Source of the DNA: Streptomyces sp. NBC_01288
GTDB taxonomy: Bacteria; Actinomycetota; Actinomycetes; Streptomycetales; Streptomycetaceae
Length of the DNA: 64,000 nt
Reading direction: 5' to 3'
Assembly: GCF_035982055.1 (NCBI RefSeq)
Contig: NZ_CP108427.1
Location: 5,765,001-5,829,000 of the forward strand
How positions within the stretch are numbered: the stretch's first letter is position 1; the number at the start of each line of letters is the position of its first letter. A program made the translations under genes and the position numbers. Under the pieces are notes generated by a model, which was not told the origin of the DNA, made no database searches, and was given only the letters and a program-made list of their open reading frames with translations. This document shows positions 25,321-33,044 of the stretch, piece by piece.

Positions 25321-27052
25321 CCTCTCCGCTGACCTCGGGTCGTTCCGTACGGTCACCTTCAGCCCAGGAATCAATCTCCTGGTGGCCGATACGACCGAGA
25401 CCTCGCGCGAAACCGACAGCCGCAACGGCACGGGAAAATCCAGCCTGGTCGAGCTACTGCATTTCCTCCTGGGCGCCAACGCGGGCAAGAAGAGCCTCAC
25501 TTCCCGCCGGCCGCTCCAGAACGTCACCTTCGCCCTGACTTTGGACTGGCCGGGCAACGGACAGGTGACTGTACAGCGCAAAGGCAGTGACGCGGGCTTC
25601 GTACGGCTCGACCCCGATGTTCGGCACGACTCAAGCAGCCTCTTCGACGTTGCCGGACCGGCTGTGATCCCGGTCGCGGAGTGGAACCGGCTTGTGGAGC
25701 AGGTTCTGTTCGGGTTGGGCGTGGACCACCCGGGGATCTCGGGCCGAACCATGCTGTCGTTCTTGATCCGGCGCATCGCGGCCAAGGCGTTCAATGACGC
25801 AGTACGGACGTTCCCGCAGCAGTCGGAGGCCGAGGCCACGGCCAACCTTGCCTATCTGCTGGGACTTGACTGGCGGCTTGCCGCCGAATTCCGTGAACTG
25901 GCGGCTCGGGAGGCCACACGGCGTCAATTGCGGAAGGCCGTGGACGACCCTGTCTGGGGGCGGATCGTCGGCAGCGTTGCGGACCTGCGTGGTCAGATCG
26001 CGCTGGGCGAGAACGAGGTGAGCCGATTGAAGGAACAGATCGGATCCTTCAGGGTTGTACCTGCTTACGAAGAGCTCAAGAACCGGGCCGACGACATAAA
26101 CCGCCGAATCCGCGCCATCCCGAACGAGGACATCACGGACCGACGCAATCTGGATGACCTTCAGAATTCGGTTTCGGAGGCCGCAGATCCCGATACCGGC
26201 TATCTGGAGCGGGCCTACCAGGAGTTGGGGGTCACGCTCGGTCGGCAGGTGCGACAACGGTTCGACGATGTGCAGGCGTTTCATGCCTCGGTCGTCCGGA
26301 ATCGTCGGCGGTACTTGATGGACGAGATCAATGGCATTCAGCAGCGGCTGGAGACCCGCAGACGGGAGCGGGAACAGCTCGGCGAAGAACTGGCCTCAGT
26401 ACTCAAGTCACTTGAGGAGGGCGGGGCGCTGGAAGCCCTGACCGCCCTTCAACAGGCGCTGGCGCAGAAGCAGGCGTCCGTCGATGCGCTCAGACACCGG
26501 TACGAGGCAGCTCAGGCACTGGAGAGCAGTGCCCGACAGATCACGGCGAAGCGTGCGGAGTTGCAGGAAGCCATGGCTGTCGACCTCGATGAGCGGCAGG
26601 AGCAGACACGCGAGGCTATTCTGCTGTTCGCCGACTATGCCCGCAGGCTCTACGGGCCCGAGCACGAGGCCTACCTCGCCATTCAGTCGGGGACGAATTC
26701 CCTCAAGATCACGCCGTTCATTGACCGGGGTGACAGTCGAGGCATCGGCAACATGGTGATTTTCTGCCTTGACCTCACGATTGCCGTCATCGCCCACCGT
26801 CATGGTCGTGGCCCTGACTTCTTGGTGCACGACAGCCACCTCTTCGACGGCGTCGACGACCGACAGATCGCCGCGGCGCTATCGCTGGCGGCCGAGGTCG
26901 CCGAGGACGAGGACATGCAATACATCGTCAGCCTCAATTCCGACGACCTCGCCAAGGCGGTCCAGCGCGGCTTCCAGACGGAGGGGCGCGTCGTCGACCC
27001 ACGGTTGACGGACAGGAACGAGGAAGGTGGCCTCTTCGGCTTCCGTTTCTGA
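25310..27052 (+). CDS. ABC-3C ATPase, DUF2326 family
   Basis: A 580-residue SMC/Rad50-like ATPase. The P-loop is RNGTGKSS (38-45), the central ~250 residues (about 230-480) are coiled coil with charged heptads such as RRREREQLGEEL, and the C-terminal lobe carries FLVHDSHLFD (504-513) and QYIVSLNSD, diagnostic of DUF2326. AAGGAGCGAGG precedes ATG 25310. The family is the ATPase core of ABC-3C biological-conflict systems, thought to sense invading nucleoprotein. Codon use is less G/C-biased than that of its neighbours, which suggests transfer. Confidence 0.88.
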   Translation: MLRSLSADLGSFRTVTFSPGINLLVADTTETSRETDSRNGTGKSSLVELLHFLLGANAGKKSLTSRRPLQNVTFALTLDWPGNGQVTVQRKGSDAGFVRLDPDVRHDSSSLFDVAGPAVIPVAEWNRLVEQVLFGLGVDHPGISGRTMLSFLIRRIAAKAFNDAVRTFPQQSEAEATANLAYLLGLDWRLAAEFRELAAREATRRQLRKAVDDPVWGRIVGSVADLRGQIALGENEVSRLKEQIGSFRVVPAYEELKNRADDINRRIRAIPNEDITDRRNLDDLQNSVSEAADPDTGYLERAYQELGVTLGRQVRQRFDDVQAFHASVVRNRRRYLMDEINGIQQRLETRRREREQLGEELASVLKSLEEGGALEALTALQQALAQKQASVDALRHRYEAAQALESSARQITAKRAELQEAMAVDLDERQEQTREAILLFADYARRLYGPEHEAYLAIQSGTNSLKITPFIDRGDSRGIGNMVIFCLDLTIAVIAHRHGRGPDFLVHDSHLFDGVDDRQIAAALSLAAEVAEDEDMQYIVSLNSDDLAKAVQRGFQTEGRVVDPRLTDRNEEGGLFGFRF

Positions 27053-27072
27053 TGGGAGCGGGTTTCCCGACA

Positions 27073-27105
27073 CCGGAGGGGCTTGATTCCTTCCAACCCC
27101 TCCGG
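27073..27105. terminator. Bidirectional terminator after the ABC-3C operon
   Basis: CCGGAGGGG (27073-27081) and CCCCTCCGG (27097-27105) pair perfectly around a 15-base loop. It lies between the convergent ATPase and P450 genes. Confidence 0.75.
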
Positions 27106-27122
27106 CCCCGCGGACCGTCCGA

Positions 27123-28349
27123 TCAGTCGCCCGGCGTCAGCCGCACCGGCAGCTCGAAGATGTCGTTCTGCGTCACCACCGGCTTGTTGCGGAGCTCGGC
27201 CGCCGGGACCGCCAGGTCCAGGTGCGGGAAGCGCTCGTAGAGGGCCGGGAGCGCCACGTCCGCCTCCAGGCGGGAGAGGGCCGCGCCCGGGCAGACGTGC
27301 GGGCCGTGGCCGAAGGAGATGTGCCGGTTCTCGCTGGTGCGGGTGATGTCGAACTCGCCCGCCGTCGGGCCGTGGGCCTCCTCGTCGCGGCCGATCGCGG
27401 CGTACGACACGATCAGCGCGTCCCCGGCCGGGAGGATCTTGTCGCCGACCTGGACGTCCTCCGTGGCGAAGCGGATCAGGACGTGCGAGGTGGGCGTCGA
27501 GTGGCGCAGGGTCTCCTCGACCACCGAGGACCAGTCGGCCTCGCCGGCCAGCACCAGGGCGCGCTGGACGGGGTGCGTCGAGAGATTGACGACCGTGTTG
27601 ACGATCAGTGAGATCGTCGTCTCATGGCCGGCCGCGACCATCAGCTGGAGCGTGGAGACGATCTCCTCGTCGGTGAGGTGGTCGCCGTTCTCGGACGCCG
27701 CGATCAGGGCGGAGGTCAGGTCGTCGCCGGGTTCGGCGCGCTTGGCCGCGACCGTCGCGGCCATGATGCCCGCGAGTTCCGTGAGGGTGGCGATCACCTC
27801 GGCCGGCGGCGTCTGCGTCGAGAAGAACTTCTCGAACAGCTCCTTCAGGCGCGGGAGTTGGTCCTCCGCTATGCCCATGAGGTCGGCGATGACGTACATG
27901 GGGAGCGGGTACGCGAACGCCGCCTTCAGGTCGACCTCGTCCCCGTCCAGGCCGTCGAGCAGGCCCTGCGTCCGCTTCGCGATCCGCTCCCGCATCTGTT
28001 CCACCCGGCGCGGGGTGAGCGCCTGCGCGACCAGCGTGCGCATCCGGCGGTGGTCCACGCCGTCCACGGTCAGCATCGAACGGCCCGGGTTCGCGAGCCC
28101 GATCAGCGGCCAGTCCGCGGGGATCTCGCCGCGCTGCCAGGCACCCCAGACGTTGATGTCCTTCACCAGCCGCGGATCCGTGAGCAGCTGTTTCGCCTCG
28201 GCGTGCCGCGTCACCGCCCACACGGGCACGCCACCGGGCAGCTCTACGGCGGCCAGCGGACCGGCCGCGCGAAGCCTCGCGCTCTCGCCGTCCAGGTCGC
28301 CGACGAACGGGTCGAGGACGATACGGGTCTCTTCGGAACCGGTGCTCAT
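27123..28349 (-). CDS. Cytochrome P450 (CYP154-like), conservon-linked
   Basis: A 408-residue monooxygenase. The I-helix oxygen motif is AGHETT (240-245), the K-helix ExxR is ETLR (E279, R282), and the haem loop is FGHGPHVCPG with C353. Nothing is missing. It is the last gene of the conservon operon, 116 bases after the other P450. In Streptomyces a CYP157/CYP154 pair follows some cvn operons, and this protein fits the CYP154 half. Its substrate and electron donors are unknown. Confidence 0.9.
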   Translation of the reverse strand: MSTGSEETRIVLDPFVGDLDGESARLRAAGPLAAVELPGGVPVWAVTRHAEAKQLLTDPRLVKDINVWGAWQRGEIPADWPLIGLANPGRSMLTVDGVDHRRMRTLVAQALTPRRVEQMRERIAKRTQGLLDGLDGDEVDLKAAFAYPLPMYVIADLMGIAEDQLPRLKELFEKFFSTQTPPAEVIATLTELAGIMAATVAAKRAEPGDDLTSALIAASENGDHLTDEEIVSTLQLMVAAGHETTISLIVNTVVNLSTHPVQRALVLAGEADWSSVVEETLRHSTPTSHVLIRFATEDVQVGDKILPAGDALIVSYAAIGRDEEAHGPTAGEFDITRTSENRHISFGHGPHVCPGAALSRLEADVALPALYERFPHLDLAVPAAELRNKPVVTQNDIFELPVRLTPGD

Positions 28350-28415
28350 ACGGGAGTGCCTCCAAAGGCAGGGGCTGGGCTCAGAGGACAGGCAGGGGCA
28401 GGGCAGCGCTCAAGG

Positions 28416-28471
28416 GTCGGAACTCGGATCTCAGAAGTCGGAAGCCGGATCTCGGAGTTCGGTACTCAGAG
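28416..28471. repeat. 21-bp tandem repeat between the two P450 genes
   Basis: GTCGGAACTCGGATCTCAGAA (28416-28436, one base over two helical turns) is followed by a close copy at 28437-28457 and a partial, diverged copy to 28471. The last copy includes the stop codon of the upstream P450. It looks like local slippage. Confidence 0.6.
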
Positions 28472-29671
28472 CGCGGCGACGGGTGTGAACCGCACCGGCA
28501 GTTCGGTCAGTCCGCGCAGCCACGGCGAAGGTCTCCGCGTGAGGGACTCGGCCGGTACCGCCAGGTCGATGTCCGGGAGCCGGTCCAGGACGACCTCGAT
28601 GCCCGTCCGCGCGATCACCTCGGCCACCTCCTGCGCCGGGAACGGACACCGGTGCTCCCCGTGCCCGAAGGAGAAGTGCGCGTTGTTGCCGCCGGTGAGC
28701 GCGGAGCCGTCGGTGCGGACCTGGGGGTCGGAGTTGGCGCCTTGGAGGCCCAGCAGGAGCAGATCGCCCGCGCGGATACGGCGGCCGCCGAGCTGCGTGT
28801 CGCGGGAGGCCCAACGGCCGGCCACGTTCTGCGTCGGGGTGTCCTCCCACAGGACCTCGTTCATCGCCTCGGCGACACTGTTGCGGCCGCCGAACAGCGA
28901 GGCCGCGAAACGGTCGTCGGTCAGCATCAGGCGCAGCGAGTTGCCGATCCAGTCGGCGGTCGGCTGGTGGCCCGCCGCCATCATCACCATCAAGTCCTGG
29001 GCGATCTCGATGTCGTTGAAGCCGGACTCGTGCGTCAGCATCCTCGACACGACGTCGTCGGCCGGCGCTTCCTTCCGGTCGGCCAGCAACTGCCCCATGG
29101 ACGTGGCCAGATGGGTCTGCCCGGCGATCGCCCGCTCGCGGCCGTCGATCATGTCGTTGAGCGCGGTCACCAGCCCCGAACCCTGCTCGTCCCGGAAGCC
29201 GTAGAGCCGGGCCAGGACCCGTACCGGCAGCAGCATCGCGTAGTCACCGACGATGTCCGTCTCGCCCTTGGCGCAGATCCCGTCGATCAGTTCGTCGGCG
29301 AACTTCTCGGTGTAGGACCGGAGTTCGGACGGGTCGACGGCCTCCAGCGCGTCGCTGATCATGCCGACGCGCTCGCGGTGCCGTTCGCCGACCGTGTAGA
29401 GGATCGACGGCTGCTTACGGCCGATCATCGGCAGCAGCGGCCAGTCGTCGGGGATGCCGTCCCACTGGTTCCACAGGTCGGAGTCACGGCTGAACAGCAC
29501 GGGATCGCCGGTGACTTGGTGCAGCTCGCGGTAGCCGAGCACCAGCCAGGCCGGGACGTCGCCGTCGAGCACCACGGGGGTCACGGCGCCGTGCTCGCGC
29601 CGCATCTCCCGGTACAGCTGCGCCGGTTCGGTCTGGAACCTGGGTCCACTCAGCGGTACGGGCGCGGTCAC
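28466..29671 (-). CDS. Cytochrome P450 (CYP157-like) lacking the ExxR arginine
   Basis: A 401-residue P450-fold protein. The haem loop FGHGEHRCP has its cysteine at C342, but the K-helix motif reads EVLW (272-275) where nearly all P450s have ExxR. CYP157 proteins of Streptomyces are known for exactly this loss. The I-helix motif is AGHQPT (233-238) instead of AG-DT. GTG or ATG overlap with the GTPase gene (four bases) shows tight coupling to the conservon. It may be an unusual enzyme or a partner of the CYP154-like protein. Confidence 0.9.
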   Translation of the reverse strand: MTAPVPLSGPRFQTEPAQLYREMRREHGAVTPVVLDGDVPAWLVLGYRELHQVTGDPVLFSRDSDLWNQWDGIPDDWPLLPMIGRKQPSILYTVGERHRERVGMISDALEAVDPSELRSYTEKFADELIDGICAKGETDIVGDYAMLLPVRVLARLYGFRDEQGSGLVTALNDMIDGRERAIAGQTHLATSMGQLLADRKEAPADDVVSRMLTHESGFNDIEIAQDLMVMMAAGHQPTADWIGNSLRLMLTDDRFAASLFGGRNSVAEAMNEVLWEDTPTQNVAGRWASRDTQLGGRRIRAGDLLLLGLQGANSDPQVRTDGSALTGGNNAHFSFGHGEHRCPFPAQEVAEVIARTGIEVVLDRLPDIDLAVPAESLTRRPSPWLRGLTELPVRFTPVAAL

Positions 29672-30321
29672 AGGGCCAACTCCTGGTGAGGGGCGGGGAC
29701 TTGGGGGCGGGCGGGGCCCTGGCCGTCGTAACGGCCCTTGCTGTGTTGGTCCTTGACGTGCTCGACCAGGGTGATCAGGACTTGTTTCGCGGACGCGCGG
29801 GAGCGGGCGTCGCAGTCCAGGAGGGGGACGTGCGGGTCGAGGTCGAGGGCCTCGCGGATCTGCTGCGGGGCGTAGGTCGGGCCGCCGAAGTCGTTGCAGG
29901 CCACGATGAAGGGGGTGCCGTGGTGTTCGAGGCGGTCGATCGCGTACCAGGAGTCGCCGATGCGGCGGGTGTCGACGAGGACGACCGCGCCGAGCGTCCC
30001 GGAGAAGAGACGGTCCCAGAGGAACCAGAACCTCTCCTGGCCCGGGGCACCGAACAGGTACAGCACATTGCGGGCGTCGAGCGTGATGCGGCCGAAGTCG
30101 AAGGCGACGGTGGTCGCGGACTTGCCGCGCACTTCGCTGATGTCGTCGACGGCCTCGCCGGCCTTCGTCATCGTCTCCTCGGTGTTGAGGGGACGTATCT
30201 CGCTGACCGAGCGGACCAGCGTGGTCTTGCCGACGCCGAAGCCGCCGACGACCACGATCTTCAAGCCGTTGTCGGCGGAGGCACCCAAGGGGGTGCGCGC
30301 GTCAGAGGTTGCGGAGTCCAA
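29668..30321 (-). CDS. cvnD: Conservon GTPase CvnD
   Basis: A 217-residue Ras-like/MglA-type GTP-binding protein. The P-loop is VVGGFGVGKTTLVRSVSEIR, switch II is LFGAPGQERFWFLWDRL, and the base-specifying motif is CNDFGG. It overlaps CvnC upstream by 20 bases and the P450 downstream by four. In conservons CvnD works with CvnA, B and C as a membrane-linked switch that resembles eukaryotic G-protein signalling. Confidence 0.95.
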   Translation of the reverse strand: MDSATSDARTPLGASADNGLKIVVVGGFGVGKTTLVRSVSEIRPLNTEETMTKAGEAVDDISEVRGKSATTVAFDFGRITLDARNVLYLFGAPGQERFWFLWDRLFSGTLGAVVLVDTRRIGDSWYAIDRLEHHGTPFIVACNDFGGPTYAPQQIREALDLDPHVPLLDCDARSRASAKQVLITLVEHVKDQHSKGRYDGQGPARPQVPAPHQELAL

Positions 30322-30646
30322 CGAGCACCTGTTCCAGGACGTCGGGATCGAGATCGGCCTTGCGCGGATGGCGGGCGCTGACCCGGCCGGCCGCGAGAAG
30401 GTCGGAGAGGAGGATCTTGGTGATGGACACCGGGAGCTTCAGTTCGGCCGCCAACTCGACGACGGCCGTGGGGTGTTCGGTGATCCGCAGGATCGCCGCG
30501 TGCTCCGACTGCATCCCGGTCGCCGGATCGCACTCGGCGACCACGAGGGTCACCAGGTCGAACGGGCTGTCCGGGCCGGAACGGGTGCGGCCTCCGGTGA
30601 GCGTGTAGAGGCGGTCGGGTGAGTCGTCCCTGCCGGGGCGGCTCAT
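30302..30646 (-). CDS. cvnC: Conservon DUF742 protein CvnC
   Basis: A 114-residue winged-helix-like protein. YTLTGGRTRSG and EHAAILRITEHPTAVVELAA, then ISKILLSDL-like SITKILLSDLLAAGRV, are the DUF742 signature. ATG 30646 shares a base with the stop of cvnB (TGATG). DUF742 proteins are constant members of cvn operons. Confidence 0.95.
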   Translation of the reverse strand: MSRPGRDDSPDRLYTLTGGRTRSGPDSPFDLVTLVVAECDPATGMQSEHAAILRITEHPTAVVELAAELKLPVSITKILLSDLLAAGRVSARHPRKADLDPDVLEQVLVGLRNL

Positions 30647-31050
30647 CACGAACGGGGTTCCGCGCGCAGGTGCTCGCCGAGCTGTTCCACCAGCTCGCTC
30701 ATGTTGTGCCCGATCAGCCCCGCGTCCGCGTCCTCGGTGGTGACCAGGGCCAGATGCGCGCCCTCGCCCGCCTCGACGATGAACAGCACCCCGCCGTAGA
30801 ACTCCGTCATCGCGGAGCGCACACCCCCGCTGCCGTCGCCGAACTCCACGGACGCGCCGTGCGACAGCGACTGGATCCCGGCGGCGATCGCGGCGAGCTG
30901 GTCGGCCTGGTCGACGGAGAGTTCGGGCGTCCGGCACAGCTTCAGGCCGTCCCGCGACAGCACGAGCGCGTGCCGCGCGCCCGGGGTGCGCTCCAGGAGG
31001 CCCTCGATGAGCCAGGTGAGCTTCTCGTCGGCGGTCGTCGTGCCGGTCAT
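30646..31050 (-). CDS. cvnB: Conservon roadblock/LC7 protein CvnB
   Basis: A 134-residue roadblock/LC7 protein. LTWLIEGLLERTPGARHALV, LSRDGLKLCRTPEL and the FIVEAGEGAHLALVTTEDAD strand are typical. Roadblock proteins act as platforms or GAPs for MglA-type GTPases, here CvnD. ATG 31050 overlaps the cvnA stop by four bases. Confidence 0.95.
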   Translation of the reverse strand: MTGTTTADEKLTWLIEGLLERTPGARHALVLSRDGLKLCRTPELSVDQADQLAAIAAGIQSLSHGASVEFGDGSGGVRSAMTEFYGGVLFIVEAGEGAHLALVTTEDADAGLIGHNMSELVEQLGEHLRAEPRS

Positions 31051-32777
31051 GAGGTGGGGTTGCCTTCCGAGTGGGAGAGGGAGGGGGTGGGCTCTGCTGA
31101 TACGGGGCTGTCCGCCGGTACGGTGCTGTCCGCGTCGGTGCCGGACGCGCGCGTGCCCTGGTCGGTCGCCGCCTCGCGTACGGCCTGGCGGAAGCTGTTG
31201 AAGCGGGCGGTGCGGGCGAGGGTGTCGTCGGCGGAGGGGGCCGGACGGGGCGTTTCGGGCACCGGGGACTCGGCACGCGTGCGTGCGCGCTCGGCTTCCG
31301 CGAGTGCCTGACCCCGGCGACGCTTGGGCAGGCCTTCGGGCAACGCGTTCGCTACGTCCGTCACCGCGTCGGCGAGGACCCCGCGCTCCGGCGACTCGTG
31401 CGTGGGCACCGGGTCCGGGTCCAGATCGGCGAGGGTGCGCCCGGCGGCGTAGGACATCCACGGATGGTCCCGGACGGAGGCCGCGGGCGCGGCAACCGCC
31501 TCCGGATCCACCGGTGTCGACGACGGTGACGGCGACGGCTCGGGAAGGTCCAGGGACACCTGCGGTGTCGGCGCGTCCTGGGGCACCAGGATGTCCTGCG
31601 GTACGAGCATCAGGACGCCGGTGCCGCCCCGCGCGGAGGGCCGGTACGACACCTTCAGGCCGTACTTGCGGGCCAGCCGGCCGACGACCGCGAGGCCGAG
31701 CCGGGTGCCGGTGAGACCGCCAAGCTCGGTGGAGTCGCCGGACACGGCCCGCTCGGCGCGGCGCAGCTGGATGTCGCCCATGACCAGGCCGCTGTCCTCC
31801 ACCGAGAGGATGACCCCGGCGGGCACTTCTTCTACGTAGACGTGCACTTCGGCGCTCGGCGGCGAGAAGTTCGCGGCGTTGTCGAGGAGTTCGGCGAGCG
31901 CGTGCATCACGCCCTCGGCCGCGTGCCCGGCGACGGCGGTGTCGCTCGCGGAGTGCACGCGCACGCGTTGATAGCCGCTGATCCGGCCCATCGCGCCGCG
32001 CAGGATCGACTCCATGGCGATCGGGCGGGCCCAACGGCGGCCGGACCGGGCGCCCGTGAGGACGGCGACGGAGTCGGCGATACGGCCCGCCTGCGCGGTG
32101 CGGTGGTCGAGGTGGAGCAGGTCGGCGAGAACGTCCTCGTCCGAGTGCCGCTCCTCCATGGCGCGCAGGTCGGCGAGCATGCCGGTGGCCAGCGCCTGCA
32201 TCCGGCCCGCCGCGTTGGCGGTCGCGGAGAGCGCGGCGGCCCGCTCGTGGGAGTCCCGGCGGGCCTTCTCGGACAGCTGCTTGTTCGCGGCGGTCAGCCG
32301 GGCGCGCTCCAGCTCGCTCTCCTCCGTGAGACGGCCGCGCTCCTCCGCGAAGGAGGTGGTGAGCCGCATGCGCTCCTGGGAGAAGTCGGAGGTCAACCGG
32401 GCGCGTTCCTGCGAGAGTTCCGCGGTCAGCCGGGCCCGCTCGTGGGTCAGCTCCTCGGTCAGCTGCACGCGCTCCCGGTCGAAGTCCGTGCTCAGCCGGG
32501 CCCGTTCCTGCAACAGCCGCCCCGCGTCCAGGGTGACGGCCTCCAGGCGGCGGCGGGTGATCCGGGCCGTCTGATACGCGTGCGCGGCGAGCGCGACGGC
32601 CGCGCACAGCAGCAGCGCGCCGGCACCGGCACCGCAGGCGACCGCGAGGCGCTTCGAGCCGGGTGTCACATAGACCGCGCCGGCGACCGCGAGCCCGGCC
32701 AGCACGGCGGTGAACACAGGGACGGGGGCGATGGTGCGGAAGGTGGGTCGTTCGCCGGGAAGTATGGGGGCGGTCAT
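31047..32777 (-). CDS. cvnA: Conservon sensor kinase-like protein CvnA
   Basis: A 576-residue membrane sensor. Two helices lie at about 19-37 and 47-66, and a long repeated coiled coil with RARLT units runs from 90 to 165. The phospho-acceptor-like helix has LLHLDHRTAQAGRIADS, and the ATPase domain has ELLDNAANFSPP and LTGTRLGLAVVGRLARKYG. A disordered Pro/Asp tail of about 160 residues follows. CvnA proteins read a signal at the membrane and act through CvnB-D; histidine kinase activity in conservons is unproven. Confidence 0.93.
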   Translation of the reverse strand: MTAPILPGERPTFRTIAPVPVFTAVLAGLAVAGAVYVTPGSKRLAVACGAGAGALLLCAAVALAAHAYQTARITRRRLEAVTLDAGRLLQERARLSTDFDRERVQLTEELTHERARLTAELSQERARLTSDFSQERMRLTTSFAEERGRLTEESELERARLTAANKQLSEKARRDSHERAAALSATANAAGRMQALATGMLADLRAMEERHSDEDVLADLLHLDHRTAQAGRIADSVAVLTGARSGRRWARPIAMESILRGAMGRISGYQRVRVHSASDTAVAGHAAEGVMHALAELLDNAANFSPPSAEVHVYVEEVPAGVILSVEDSGLVMGDIQLRRAERAVSGDSTELGGLTGTRLGLAVVGRLARKYGLKVSYRPSARGGTGVLMLVPQDILVPQDAPTPQVSLDLPEPSPSPSSTPVDPEAVAAPAASVRDHPWMSYAAGRTLADLDPDPVPTHESPERGVLADAVTDVANALPEGLPKRRRGQALAEAERARTRAESPVPETPRPAPSADDTLARTARFNSFRQAVREAATDQGTRASGTDADSTVPADSPVSAEPTPSLSHSEGNPTS

Positions 32778-32784
32778 GAAGGGG

Positions 32785-32849
32785 GTCCTCGGTCGGGTCC
32801 TCGGGCGTCTTTGGTCGTGGTCCTCAGTCGTCCTCGGTCGTGTCCTCGG
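32785..32849. repeat. Five GTCCTCGG repeats in the cvnA leader
   Basis: GTCCTCGG occurs at 32785, 32797, 32830 and 32842 and as GTCCTCAG at 32820. Read on the minus strand these are CCGAGGAC units, so the cvnA message starts with up to five Shine-Dalgarno-like GAGGA motifs before ATG 32777. Slippage or a binding array for a regulator are both possible. Confidence 0.6.
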
Positions 32850-32903
32850 GGGGTGCTCGTCGGGTTCCTGGGCGAGAAGCGACTCCGGGTGCTCAACTGA
32901 CGG

Positions 32904-32924
32904 TCACTATATGAGAATTAGTGA
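32904..32924. promoter_or_regulatory. AT-rich inverted repeat, probable cvn promoter region
   Basis: TCACTA (32904-32909) and TAGTGA (32919-32924) flank TATGAGAAT. This is the most AT-rich stretch between the divergent cvn operon and the dehydrogenase gene, 127 bases from cvnA and 121 from the dehydrogenase. Confidence 0.4.
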
Positions 32925-33044
32925 TCGAACTGGGTGGGTTCTGGATGCGTTTACGGAATCGGTGCCCCGTGGGCGCGAAGTTTCCCGGAACGTTTCGCCA
33001 GATGCCGGGCGGTCACTGTCAGTGGTCGGGTGCATGCTGGGGGC

